This document shows positions 7,937 through 16,393 of a stretch of 64,000 bases of DNA, one piece after another. The DNA lies in contig NZ_MOOY01000001.1 of assembly GCF_001931685.1 (NCBI RefSeq), forward strand, positions 620,001-684,000, in the 5' to 3' direction. The translations under genes were made by a program, and so were the position numbers. Under the pieces are notes generated by a model. It did no database searches. It was not told the origin of the DNA and saw only the letters and a program-made list of their open reading frames with translations. Source of the DNA: Pararhizobium arenae. Its GTDB lineage: Bacteria; Pseudomonadota; Alphaproteobacteria; Rhizobiales; Rhizobiaceae. The first letter of the stretch is position 1; every line of letters starts with the position of its first letter.

Positions 7937-10621
7937 ATGACCAACGTCGTCGTCGTCGAGTCGCCCTCCAAGGCCAAGACCATCAACAAGTATCTGGGGT
8001 CCGGATACAAGGTGCTGGCATCCTTCGGCCACGTACGCGACCTTCCCGCCAAGGATGGCTCCGTCTTGCCGGACGAAGATTTCGCGATGCTTTGGGAAGT
8101 CGACAGCGCCTCCGCCAAACGGGTAAACGACATCGGTGCAGCGCTGAAGGCGTCGGACGCCCTCTTCCTCGCAACCGACCCGGATCGCGAAGGTGAAGCG
8201 ATTTCGTGGCATGTGCTGGATCTTCTGCGGAAGAAGAAACTCATCGGCGACAAGCCGGTCAAGCGTGTGGTCTTCAACGCCATCACCAAGAAGGCCGTTC
8301 TCGACGCGATGGCCAATCCGCGCGATATCGATGTTCCGCTGGTGGATGCCTATCTCGCCCGCCGCGCCCTTGATTATCTCGTCGGCTTCAACCTCTCGCC
8401 GGTTCTGTGGCGCAAACTGCCGGGCGCGCGCTCGGCTGGCCGCGTGCAGTCCGTGGCCCTGCGCCTCGTCTGCGACCGCGAGGCCGAAATCGAGCGGTTC
8501 ATCTCCGAAGAGTACTGGAATATCTCGGCGCTTCTCAAGACGCCCCGCGGCGACGAATTCGAAGCCAGATTGGTGTCGGCGGACGGCAAGCGCCTGCAGG
8601 CCCGCTCTGTCGGCAACGGCGAGGAAGCAAACCGGCTGAAGACGTTGCTGGAAGGCGCAAGCTATGTCGTCGACACGGTCGAGGCAAAGCCGGTCAAGCG
8701 CAACCCGTCCCCGCCCTTCACGACATCGACGCTGCAACAGGCTGCGTCATCGAAGCTCGGTTTTTCGGCGTCCCGCACAATGCAGGTGGCGCAGAAGCTT
8801 TACGAGGGCATGGACATCGGCGGCGAGACCGTCGGTCTGATCACCTATATGCGTACGGATGGCGTGCAGATGGCGCCGGAAGCCATCGATGCCGCCCGCG
8901 TGGCCATCGGTGAGCAGTTCGGTGCGCGTTACGTGCCGGACAAGGCCCGGTTCTACTCGACCAAGGCAAAGAACGCGCAGGAAGCGCACGAAGCCATCCG
9001 TCCGACCGATTTCAACCGCACGCCCGACCAGGTGAAGCGCTTCCTCGACGCCGACCAGTTGCGTCTCTATGACCTGATCTGGAAGCGCGGTATCGCAAGC
9101 CAGATGGCGTCGGCGGAAATCGAGCGCACGACGGTCGAAATCCTTGCCGACAATGGTGGCGAGAAGGCCGGCCTCCGGGCGGTCGGCTCCGTCATCCGCT
9201 TCGACGGCTTCATTGCCGCCTATACCGATCAGAAGGAAGACGGCGAGCAGAGCGATGACGGCGACGACGAAGGCCGCCTGCCGGAAATCAACGCCCGCGA
9301 AAAGCTGGCCAAGGAAAAGATCAACGCCAGCCAGCACTTTACCGAGCCGCCGCCGCGCTACTCCGAAGCCAGCCTGATCAAGAAGATGGAAGAGCTCGGC
9401 ATCGGCCGCCCTTCGACCTATGCTGCGACGATCGCGACGCTGCGCGACCGCGAATATGTGACGATCGACAAGCGCAAGATGATCCCGGAAGCCAAGGGGC
9501 GTCTTGTGACGGCCTTCCTCGAAAGCTTCTTCTCGCGTTATGTCGAATATGATTTCACGGCTTCGCTTGAGGAAAAACTCGACCAGATTTCCGCCGGCGA
9601 ACTCAACTGGAAGGACGTTCTTCGCGACTTCTGGAAGGACTTCTTCGCTCAGATCGAAGACACCAAGGAACTGCGCGTTACCAATGTTCTCGATGCGCTG
9701 AACGAAGAACTGGCGCCGCTGGTCTTCCCGAAGCGTGAGGATGGCAGCGACCCGCGCATCTGCCAAGTCTGCGGCACCGGCAAGCTCTCGCTGAAACTCG
9801 GCAAATACGGCGCCTTCGTCGGCTGCTCGAATTATCCTGAGTGCAACTTCACCCGTCAGCTGTCCTCCGACAGCAACGGCGACGAGGCCGCAGCCGTCAA
9901 CGAGCCGCAGGCGCTCGGCAAGGACCCGCATACCGGCGAGGAAATCACCCTGCGCAGCGGTCGTTTCGGACCTTACGTTCAGCGCGGCGACGGCAAGGAT
10001 GCCAAGCGCTCCAGTCTTCCCAAGGGGTGGACGCCGGCCACGATCGATCACGAAAAGGCAATCGCCCTGCTCTCTTTGCCGCGCGATATCGGCGCGCACC
10101 CGGAAAGCGGCAAGATGATCTCGTCCGGTCTCGGCCGCTATGGTCCGTTCGTGCTCTGTGACGGCAAATATGCCAATCTGGAAAGCATCGAGGATGTGTT
10201 CTCGATCGGTCTCAATCGCGCCGTCGCCGTGCTCGCCGACAAGCAGTCCAAGGCCGGCGGCGGTCGCGGTGCGGCCCAGGCTGCATTGAAAGAGCTCGGC
10301 GATCATCCCGAAGGCGGCGCCATCACCGTTCGCGACGGGCGTTATGGTCCGTATGTCAACTGGGGCAAGGTCAATGCGACGCTACCCAAGGGTAAGGACC
10401 CACTATCGGTAACACTGGAAGAAGCCATCCCGCTGCTCGCAGAACGTGCCGCCAAGAGCGGCACCAAGCCCGCCAAGGCAAAGGCTGCTCCAAAGGCGAA
10501 AGCCGCCGCCAAGCCAAAAGCCGCTGCGGCAAAGACCGAAAAGCCGAAGGCCGCTGCCAAGAAAACCACCGCCAAGAAAACCACGACGGCCAAGTCCGCG
10601 CCCAAGGCCAAGAAAGGCTGA
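7937..10621 (+). CDS. topA: DNA topoisomerase I
   Basis: Type IA topoisomerase that relaxes negative supercoils. The TOPRIM domain starts at residue 3 (VVVVESPSKAKTINKYLG) with the acidic triad in FLATDPDREGEAISWH. The catalytic Tyr304 lies in LITYMRTDG. One four-Cys zinc finger follows around residues 609-635 (CQVCG...CSNYPEC), then topoisomerase C-terminal repeats with GxYGPYV-type segments, and from about residue 835 a Lys/Ala-rich tail that probably binds DNA. 894 residues. ATG 7937 is chosen because homologues start at this point. It ends 2 bp before rnr. Confidence 0.97.
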   Translation: MTNVVVVESPSKAKTINKYLGSGYKVLASFGHVRDLPAKDGSVLPDEDFAMLWEVDSASAKRVNDIGAALKASDALFLATDPDREGEAISWHVLDLLRKKKLIGDKPVKRVVFNAITKKAVLDAMANPRDIDVPLVDAYLARRALDYLVGFNLSPVLWRKLPGARSAGRVQSVALRLVCDREAEIERFISEEYWNISALLKTPRGDEFEARLVSADGKRLQARSVGNGEEANRLKTLLEGASYVVDTVEAKPVKRNPSPPFTTSTLQQAASSKLGFSASRTMQVAQKLYEGMDIGGETVGLITYMRTDGVQMAPEAIDAARVAIGEQFGARYVPDKARFYSTKAKNAQEAHEAIRPTDFNRTPDQVKRFLDADQLRLYDLIWKRGIASQMASAEIERTTVEILADNGGEKAGLRAVGSVIRFDGFIAAYTDQKEDGEQSDDGDDEGRLPEINAREKLAKEKINASQHFTEPPPRYSEASLIKKMEELGIGRPSTYAATIATLRDREYVTIDKRKMIPEAKGRLVTAFLESFFSRYVEYDFTASLEEKLDQISAGELNWKDVLRDFWKDFFAQIEDTKELRVTNVLDALNEELAPLVFPKREDGSDPRICQVCGTGKLSLKLGKYGAFVGCSNYPECNFTRQLSSDSNGDEAAAVNEPQALGKDPHTGEEITLRSGRFGPYVQRGDGKDAKRSSLPKGWTPATIDHEKAIALLSLPRDIGAHPESGKMISSGLGRYGPFVLCDGKYANLESIEDVFSIGLNRAVAVLADKQSKAGGGRGAAQAALKELGDHPEGGAITVRDGRYGPYVNWGKVNATLPKGKDPLSVTLEEAIPLLAERAAKSGTKPAKAKAAPKAKAAAKPKAAAAKTEKPKAAAKKTTAKKTTTAKSAPKAKKG

Positions 10622-10623
10622 AC

Positions 10624-12999
10624 GTGACACGACCTCCCCGCGACCGAAGCGAACGACCGGCCAAACCGACGGTTCGGCTCGGCAGCGCCGCCAAGCTTGC
10701 CGCCGCTCCGGGGGCAACGGAGACCATCATTCACGGCGCGGTTCCGCCGCGCGACGTCTTGATGCGCTTCATCTCGGACCACCCGGATCGGGCCTCGAAA
10801 CGCGAAATCGCGAAGGCATTCGGACTGAAGGGCGAACACCGCGTCGAACTCAAGGCGTTGTTGCGTGAGCTTGAACAGGACGGGCTGGTCGAAAAGAAGC
10901 GCAATTCTCTGGTTCGCCCGGGCGCCTTGCCGCCGGTCACCGTGCTCGACATCACCACCCGCGACAAGGACGGCGAACTGATCGGTCGTCCGGCAGAATG
11001 GCCGGAAGATGCGGGAGTCGCGCCTGCCGTGCTGATCCGCCAGTCCAGCGTCGCCAAGGCCAAGGGCAAGACGCCGGTGGGCGGTATCGGCGACCGGGTG
11101 CTTGCCAAGATTTTCCCGGCCAAGGATCGTGGCGGCCCGGCCTATACGGGCCGCATCGTCAAGGTTCTCGATCGCCGGCGCAACAACAACGCCTCGCTCG
11201 GCGTCATCCGCCTGCTGCCGGACGGCACGGCCCGCATCATGCCGATTGACAAACGGGGCGAGGAACTTCAGGTCGAAACCGATGGGCTGGGCGAGGCCCA
11301 GGAAGGCGACCTGGTGGATGTCGATGTCGTGCGCACCGGCCGCTTCGGCCTGCCGCGAGCGCGGGTAAAATCCGTCATCGGCTCGGTTGCCAGCGAAAAG
11401 GCGATTTCCATGATCGCCATCCATGCCCATGGCATTCCCTACATTTTCCCCGACAGCGTGATCCGCGAGGCGGAAGCCGCGGGTCCGGCCGATATGGTCC
11501 ACCGCGAGGATTGGCGAAGCCTGCCACTGATCACCATCGATCCTGCCGACGCCAAGGACCACGACGACGCAGTCTACGCTGAACCGGATACCTCTCCGGA
11601 CAATCCGGACGGCGTCATCGTCACCGTCGCGATCGCCGATGTTTCCTGGTACGTGCGGCCGAAATCGGCGCTGGACAACGAGGCGCTGAAGCGCGGCAAC
11701 TCCGTCTATTTCCCGGATCGCGTCGTGCCGATGCTGCCCGAGCGGATTTCCAACGAGCTTTGCTCTCTCAAGGAAAATGTGGATCGTCCGGCGCTCGCCG
11801 TGCGCATGCGGTTTTCCAAGGAAGGTCGCAAGGCAGGCCATACGTTTCACCGCATCATGATGCGCAGCGCTGCCAAGCTGTCCTACCAGCAGGCCCAGGC
11901 CGCGATCGACGGCAATCCCGACGACAAGACCGGGCCACTTCTGGAGCCGATCCTGAAGCCGTTGTGGCATGCCTATGCGGTTCTCACCCGCGGTCGAGAA
12001 CGGCGTCAGCCGCTTGAGCTCAACATGCCGGAACGCAAGATCATCCTGAAGCCGGACGGCACGGTCGATCGTGTCTTCGTGCCCGATCGCCTCGATGCGC
12101 ACAAGCTGATCGAGGAAATGATGATCCAGGCGAACGTGGCTGCCGCCGAAACGCTCGAGCTCAAGAAGCAGCCCCTGGTCTACCGCGTCCACGATGCTCC
12201 GTCGCTTGCCAAGCAGGAGGCCCTGCGCGAATTTCTTGCGACGCTCGACCTCTCGCTGGTCAAGGGCGGCAACATCCGCTCGAACCATTTCAACGGCATC
12301 CTTTCGAAGGCTGAAGGCAAGCCTTTCGAAACGATGGTCAACGAGATGGTCCTGCGCTCACAGAGTCAGGCGGTCTACAGTCCGGAAAACATCGGGCATT
12401 TCGGCCTCAACCTGATGAAGTACGCGCACTTCACCTCGCCGATCCGCCGTTACGCCGACCTGATCGTGCATCGCGCACTGGTTTCCTCCTTGAAGCTCGG
12501 CGAAGGTGGCATCACCCCGGCTGAGGAAGGCGCCCTGGACGACATCGCCGCCGAAATCTCCACCTTTGAGCGCCGGGCCATGGCGGCGGAACGGGATACC
12601 GTCGATCGATTGATCGCCCATCACCTGAGCGGCCGGGTCAACGAAGAGTTTGACGGCCGTGTCTCCGGCGTCACCAAGGCGGGACTTTTTGTCACTCTGC
12701 CCTCCTATGGCGCTGATGGTTTCGTGCCTATATCTACGCTTGGCCGGGACTATTTCATCTATGACGAGGCGCATCAGGCGCTGTCCGGTGAAAAGACCGG
12801 GCTCGGTTACCGCCTCGGCGATGACGTCCGGGTAAAACTGGTGGAGGCCGTGCCGCTTGCCGGCGCTCTCCGCTTCGAAATGATCAGCGAAGGGCGCAAG
12901 ATGCCGACGGCTATACGGTCGTTCCACAAATCCGGACGGCGCGATCGCTCGGGCGCACGCAAGCAACCCGGCACGCGACCATCACGCGGTCGGCATTAG
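10624..12999 (+). CDS. rnr: Ribonuclease R
   Basis: Processive 3'-to-5' exoribonuclease for structured RNA, active in RNA quality control. In order: an N-terminal winged-helix region (KREIAKAFGLKGEHRVELKALL), cold-shock OB domains, the RNB domain with the Mg-binding Asp cluster DPADAKDHDDA near residue 308, the signature HFTSPIRRYADLIVHR, an S1 domain (EEFDGRVSGVTKAGLFVTL) and a basic tail. 791 residues. GTG start two bases after the topA stop, so the two are co-transcribed and probably translationally coupled. Confidence 0.96.
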   Translation: MTRPPRDRSERPAKPTVRLGSAAKLAAAPGATETIIHGAVPPRDVLMRFISDHPDRASKREIAKAFGLKGEHRVELKALLRELEQDGLVEKKRNSLVRPGALPPVTVLDITTRDKDGELIGRPAEWPEDAGVAPAVLIRQSSVAKAKGKTPVGGIGDRVLAKIFPAKDRGGPAYTGRIVKVLDRRRNNNASLGVIRLLPDGTARIMPIDKRGEELQVETDGLGEAQEGDLVDVDVVRTGRFGLPRARVKSVIGSVASEKAISMIAIHAHGIPYIFPDSVIREAEAAGPADMVHREDWRSLPLITIDPADAKDHDDAVYAEPDTSPDNPDGVIVTVAIADVSWYVRPKSALDNEALKRGNSVYFPDRVVPMLPERISNELCSLKENVDRPALAVRMRFSKEGRKAGHTFHRIMMRSAAKLSYQQAQAAIDGNPDDKTGPLLEPILKPLWHAYAVLTRGRERRQPLELNMPERKIILKPDGTVDRVFVPDRLDAHKLIEEMMIQANVAAAETLELKKQPLVYRVHDAPSLAKQEALREFLATLDLSLVKGGNIRSNHFNGILSKAEGKPFETMVNEMVLRSQSQAVYSPENIGHFGLNLMKYAHFTSPIRRYADLIVHRALVSSLKLGEGGITPAEEGALDDIAAEISTFERRAMAAERDTVDRLIAHHLSGRVNEEFDGRVSGVTKAGLFVTLPSYGADGFVPISTLGRDYFIYDEAHQALSGEKTGLGYRLGDDVRVKLVEAVPLAGALRFEMISEGRKMPTAIRSFHKSGRRDRSGARKQPGTRPSRGRH

Positions 13000-13037
13000 A
13001 CGGGCACACAGGTTGCGCGCAAAACAAGGATTGAGTG

Positions 13038-13502
13038 ATGCAGGCAACGGGCACCCCCACGGAAACGGTTCGTTTCGAACAGAACCACGAGGCAGCAGAA
13101 CGCCCCGTCGGACGCTCGATCCAGCGCGGTATGCTGAACACCTGCCCCGCCTGTGGCAGCGGCCGGCTGTTCGGCAGATTTCTGAGAACCGTCGAAAACT
13201 GCGCGGCCTGCGGTGAACGCCTCGATCATCACCGTGCCGACGACTTTCCGCCCTACATCGTCGTGACGATCATGGGGCACCTCGTACTCGGCGGCTTCAT
13301 GGCCACGGAAATGTTGCTGCCCATGTCGAACTGGGCGCATCTGGCAATCTGGGTTCCGATCACCATCATCGGTTCGCTGTTGCTGATGCAACCCGTCAAG
13401 GGCGGCGTCGTCGGGTTGCAATGGGCCTTGCGCATGCACGGTTTCGGCGGTCACGAGGATCGCCCGGAAGATGATATCCCGACGCAGGGACCGTCTTCGT
13501 GA
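13038..13502 (+). CDS. DUF983 zinc-ribbon membrane protein
   Basis: 154-residue protein with a four-Cys zinc ribbon (CPACGSGRLF...CAACGERL, residues 37-62) followed by two hydrophobic segments (residues about 75-120), the arrangement of DUF983 proteins. No activity is known for the family. ATG 13038 is preferred to the in-frame GTG 13035. It ends four bases into the Nudix gene (GTGA), and the operon rnr-DUF983-Nudix is common in Rhizobiales as I recall it. Confidence 0.85.
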   Translation: MQATGTPTETVRFEQNHEAAERPVGRSIQRGMLNTCPACGSGRLFGRFLRTVENCAACGERLDHHRADDFPPYIVVTIMGHLVLGGFMATEMLLPMSNWAHLAIWVPITIIGSLLLMQPVKGGVVGLQWALRMHGFGGHEDRPEDDIPTQGPSS

Positions 13503-14206
13503 CGCAAATGCCGATTGTGAACGCCGTGCCTTCCTCCGCCCTCCCCACCCGCGCGCTTAGGCCCCGGGACGCGGCGTCGCTCGTGCTTCTCGATCGTTCC
13601 CGGGACACCATGAGGGTGCTGATGGGACGCCGCAGCAAGGCGCACGTTTTCATGCCGGACCTGCACGTCTTTCCCGGTGGACGGCGTGATCCGGGCGACC
13701 ACCGCCTGCCATCGATGGGCGACATGCATCCCGCTGTCCTGTCGCGGCTGCAGATTGCGACCAGGGCAAAACATTCCACCGCCCGTCTGCGCGCGATCGC
13801 GATAGCAGCGCTGCGAGAACTCCACGAGGAGGCGCACCTCGCGGTGGGTAAGCCGGCAGAAACCGGCCGCGCACCCCTCGCCTTTCTTCCCGATCTCACA
13901 AACTTGCGCTATATCGCCCGGGCCATCACACCGCCCGGACTTCCGCGCCGTTTCGATACGCATTTCTTCGCGCTTTTTGCGGATGAAGCGGAGATCGATC
14001 CCGCCTCGGTCCGCGACAGCCAGGAGCTTGAGGATTTGCGCTGGATCGACTTGAACGATATCTCGGCTGTCAGCGTGCCGGACATCACCGCGATCATCCT
14101 GGAGGAGCTCAGGTCCGCGCTGGAGGCGGATATATCGCTTCCATTCGATCGACCGGTGCCATTTTTCCATACCCGGCGCGGACGCTTCGTTCGCGAGCTG
14201 TTTTAA
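13499..14206 (+). CDS. NUDIX hydrolase
   Basis: 235-residue protein with a Nudix box in the form ALRELHEEAHLAVG at about residues 103-116, preceded by the glycines of FPGGRRDPGD; the spacing between them is longer than the standard box, as in the CoA- and aldehyde-type Nudix subgroup. Such enzymes cleave nucleoside diphosphates linked to another group; substrate cannot be told. GTG start overlaps the DUF983 stop. The next gene starts 14 bp downstream. Confidence 0.85.
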   Translation: MTQMPIVNAVPSSALPTRALRPRDAASLVLLDRSRDTMRVLMGRRSKAHVFMPDLHVFPGGRRDPGDHRLPSMGDMHPAVLSRLQIATRAKHSTARLRAIAIAALRELHEEAHLAVGKPAETGRAPLAFLPDLTNLRYIARAITPPGLPRRFDTHFFALFADEAEIDPASVRDSQELEDLRWIDLNDISAVSVPDITAIILEELRSALEADISLPFDRPVPFFHTRRGRFVRELF

Positions 14207-14219
14207 GGATACCGCCTGC

Positions 14220-15404
14220 ATGTCACAGCCGCCGTCCGGCACGTCAGCGCCGGTTGAGGAAATCCACTGGCCTTCGCTGTTCGCAGCCGTCGCAGCGATC
14301 ACCGCTGTCGGTATCGCGATCGGGCTCGGTCTGCCGCTCCTCAGCATCATCATGGAAAAGCGCGGCATTTCCCCGACGCTGATCGGTCTGAATTCGGCGA
14401 TGGCCGGCCTTGCCTCCATGGCCGCAGCGCCGCTGACGACGAAGCTTGCCCATCGATTCGGCGTGGCCCCCACGATGCTTTGGGCCGTCGCTTTTTCGGC
14501 CGTCAGCGCGCTCGGTTTCTACTACATCACGAATTTCTGGCTCTGGTTTCCCCTGCGTGTCGTCTTCCACGGCGCCATCACCGTGCTCTTCGTGCTCTCC
14601 GAATTCTGGATCAACGCGACGGCGCCACCTTCACGCCGCGGCCTGGTGCTCGGAATTTACGGAACGGTCCTCTCTCTCGGATTCGCGACGGGCCCCTTGC
14701 TGTTTTCGATCCTGGGGAGCGAGGGCATCCTGCCCTTTGCCGTCGGTGCGGGTGTTATTCTGCTCGCGGCAATCCCCATCTATCTGGCGCGGGGCGAAAG
14801 CCCCGTTCTGGACGAGAAGCCGGAGCGGCACTTCCTGCGCTACCTTTTCCTGGTGCCGACGGCGACCGCCGCGGTCTTCATCTTCGGCGCGGTCGAATCG
14901 GGGGGTCTCTCGCTGTTTCCGATTTACGGTACGCGGGTTGGCTTTACGGAATCACAGGCCGCGCTGCTTCTCACCGTGATGGGCATCGGCAACTTTATTT
15001 TCCAGATCCCGCTGGGAATGCTCTCGGACCGCATCAGGGACCGACGGAACCTTCTGGCACTGCTGACGTTCATCGGTCTTGTCGGGGCGCTCTGTCTGCC
15101 AATCCTGAGCGAGAGTTGGATCCTCATGGCCGTGGTGCTGCTCTTCTGGGGCGGCTGCGTTTCGGGCCTTTATACCGTCGGCCTCAGCCATTTGGGCTCG
15201 CGCCTGCACGGTGCGGACCTTGCGGCGGCCAATGCCGCCTTCATCTTCTCTTACGCGGTGGGAACAGTCGCCGGTCCCCAGGTCATCGGTGCTGCTATGG
15301 ATGTCACCGGAAACCATGGCTTTGCCTGGGCGATCGCCGGCTTCTTCGGGCTTTATGTGATACTCTCCATCGTCAGGATCGTTTTAAAACCAAAACGGAC
15401 TTGA
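14220..15404 (+). CDS. MFS transporter
   Basis: 394-residue protein with about twelve hydrophobic segments in two halves and the loop LSDRIRDRRNLL between TM8 and TM9, which resembles the conserved MFS motif A (GxLaDRxGrk). It looks like a YcaD-type drug/sugar antiporter branch, but no substrate can be assigned. It lies 14 bp after the Nudix gene and its stop overlaps the -35 hexamer of the rpmG promoter. Confidence 0.9.
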   Translation: MSQPPSGTSAPVEEIHWPSLFAAVAAITAVGIAIGLGLPLLSIIMEKRGISPTLIGLNSAMAGLASMAAAPLTTKLAHRFGVAPTMLWAVAFSAVSALGFYYITNFWLWFPLRVVFHGAITVLFVLSEFWINATAPPSRRGLVLGIYGTVLSLGFATGPLLFSILGSEGILPFAVGAGVILLAAIPIYLARGESPVLDEKPERHFLRYLFLVPTATAAVFIFGAVESGGLSLFPIYGTRVGFTESQAALLLTVMGIGNFIFQIPLGMLSDRIRDRRNLLALLTFIGLVGALCLPILSESWILMAVVLLFWGGCVSGLYTVGLSHLGSRLHGADLAAANAAFIFSYAVGTVAGPQVIGAAMDVTGNHGFAWAIAGFFGLYVILSIVRIVLKPKRT

Positions 15405-15428
15405 CTTTTCGGGCGCGATTTGTAGTTT
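15400..15428 (+). promoter_or_regulatory. Predicted sigma70-type promoter of rpmG
   Basis: CTTGAC at 15400-15405, a 17-base spacer and TAGTTT at 15423-15428 fit the alphaproteobacterial housekeeping pattern. The predicted start of transcription is near 15435, some 60 bases before rpmG. The -35 box lies on the stop codon of the MFS gene. Confidence 0.6.
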
Positions 15429-15440
15429 CGCGCCAAGTTT

Positions 15441-15479
15441 GCCGGGCCCTTTAACGGACCTTCCCGGCTTTTGTTTTTT
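15441..15479 (+). terminator. Terminator-like hairpin in the rpmG leader
   Basis: GCCGGG at 15441-15446 pairs with CCCGGC at 15463-15468, followed by a T-rich run to 15479. It could terminate transcripts from the MFS gene, but it lies downstream of the predicted rpmG promoter, so it may also act in the rpmG leader. Confidence 0.65.
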
Positions 15480-15497
15480 ATAAAAGGCAGGAAGACC

Positions 15498-15665
15498 ATG
15501 GCGAAAGCTGCAAAAATCAAGATCAAGCTGCTGTCGACGGCCGACACCGGTACGTTCTACGTCACCACCAAGAACAGCCGCACGATGACCGACAAGATGA
15601 CCAAGACCAAGTACGATCCGGTCGTCCGCAAGCACGTTGAATTCAAGGAAACCAAGATCAAGTAA
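15498..15665 (+). CDS. rpmG: 50S ribosomal protein L33
   Basis: 55-residue basic protein, [18 protein letters not shown] at the start and FKETKIK at the end, typical of alphaproteobacterial L33 in the large ribosomal subunit. It lacks the Cys pairs of the zinc-binding L33 form. ATG 15498 follows a purine-rich ribosome site (GGCAGGAAG). Own promoter upstream and a strong terminator downstream indicate a single-gene unit. Confidence 0.97.
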   Translation: MAKAAKIKIKLLSTADTGTFYVTTKNSRTMTDKMTKTKYDPVVRKHVEFKETKIK

Positions 15666-15721
15666 GATCTTGGAACCAGGTCGGCTGGCAGAAACGCCAA
15701 GCTGATTGTTGCTACGATCCG

Positions 15722-15755
15722 AAGGCGCCGACCGAAAAGGTCTGGCGCCTTTTCC
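15722..15755 (+). terminator. rpmG terminator
   Basis: AAGGCGCC (15722-15729) plus GACC pairs with GGTC plus GGCGCCTT (15744-15751) around a short A-rich loop, with one bulged T, followed by a short T run. A good intrinsic terminator 57 bases after the rpmG stop. Confidence 0.85.
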
Positions 15756-15825
15756 TTTGCCGTGAACGCTATGGATTTGGAGACTGTCTCCCCCGGCAAA
15801 GCCTTGGAGTCGAGAATGAAGACAT

Positions 15826-15860
15826 AAAAAAACGCCACCCCAATCGAGGGCGGCGTTTTT
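15826..15860. terminator. Bidirectional terminator-like hairpin
   Basis: An A run followed by ACGCC-A-CCC at 15830-15840 pairs with GGG-CGGCGT followed by a T run ending near 15860. A and T runs on both sides allow termination in both directions. Its job may be to shield the rpmG side from transcripts arriving from the right. Confidence 0.75.
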
Positions 15861-15865
15861 AATGG

Positions 15866-16393
15866 GTGTCGGCTGATTCCGGCGGCGGCACGAGGAACCG
15901 CAATTGCCAGATATCAGCCGACAAACCCCACGACCCAGGAGATGCGGCGGACCTGAGCATCATGGGGTAAGCGTTGAGAGTAAATCTCTCTTGAATATGA
16001 GAATTGCCTGAAACGAATAAAAAATCAATGAATTCTTAATCAGAAATTTCAAATAACGGCAAAACTGGTTAATTCACGCAACCTGTAGGAGTACAAATCG
16101 CATCACCGGCTTAATTCATCGCACCGAACATCAGATGTTTATAATAATTTCATATACTTGGACCTGCGCAACCGGCGTATGAATTTGCACGTCAATTTTT
16201 TCCGCAAATACATGAATTATCATTATTATTAGAATTATATTATTTTTTAATTTCTGTATCCGGCAAAGATTTTACGGCTCTCAAGATGCGAAACCGGAAT
16301 ACGCCGGTTATGACCGCACTGAGAAGACAGCGTTATCGGCAAATTCTGTGGAAAAACCCAAACCGACACCTGCGCGTCACGCGCGGCGCAAGG
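15866..16393. other. Long AT-rich intergenic region with a structured segment
   Basis: About 530 bases with no supported gene between rpmG and the 3' end of pleD. The first 100 bases can fold: GTCGGCTGAT (15868-15877) is the reverse complement of ATCAGCCGAC (15913-15922), and CCCCA/TGGGG plus CAGG/CCTG pair between 15926 and 15966. From 16000 to 16270 the sequence is strikingly AT-rich for this genome. A small RNA gene is possible; I do not recognise a known family. Confidence 0.5.

Noticed and set aside
8747..10306. 519-residue - strand frame over topA
   Set aside because: topA is certain on the other strand; the frame has no recognisable fold.
10342..12288. 648-residue - strand frame over rnr
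   Set aside because: Antisense of ribonuclease R; low-complexity, no start signal.
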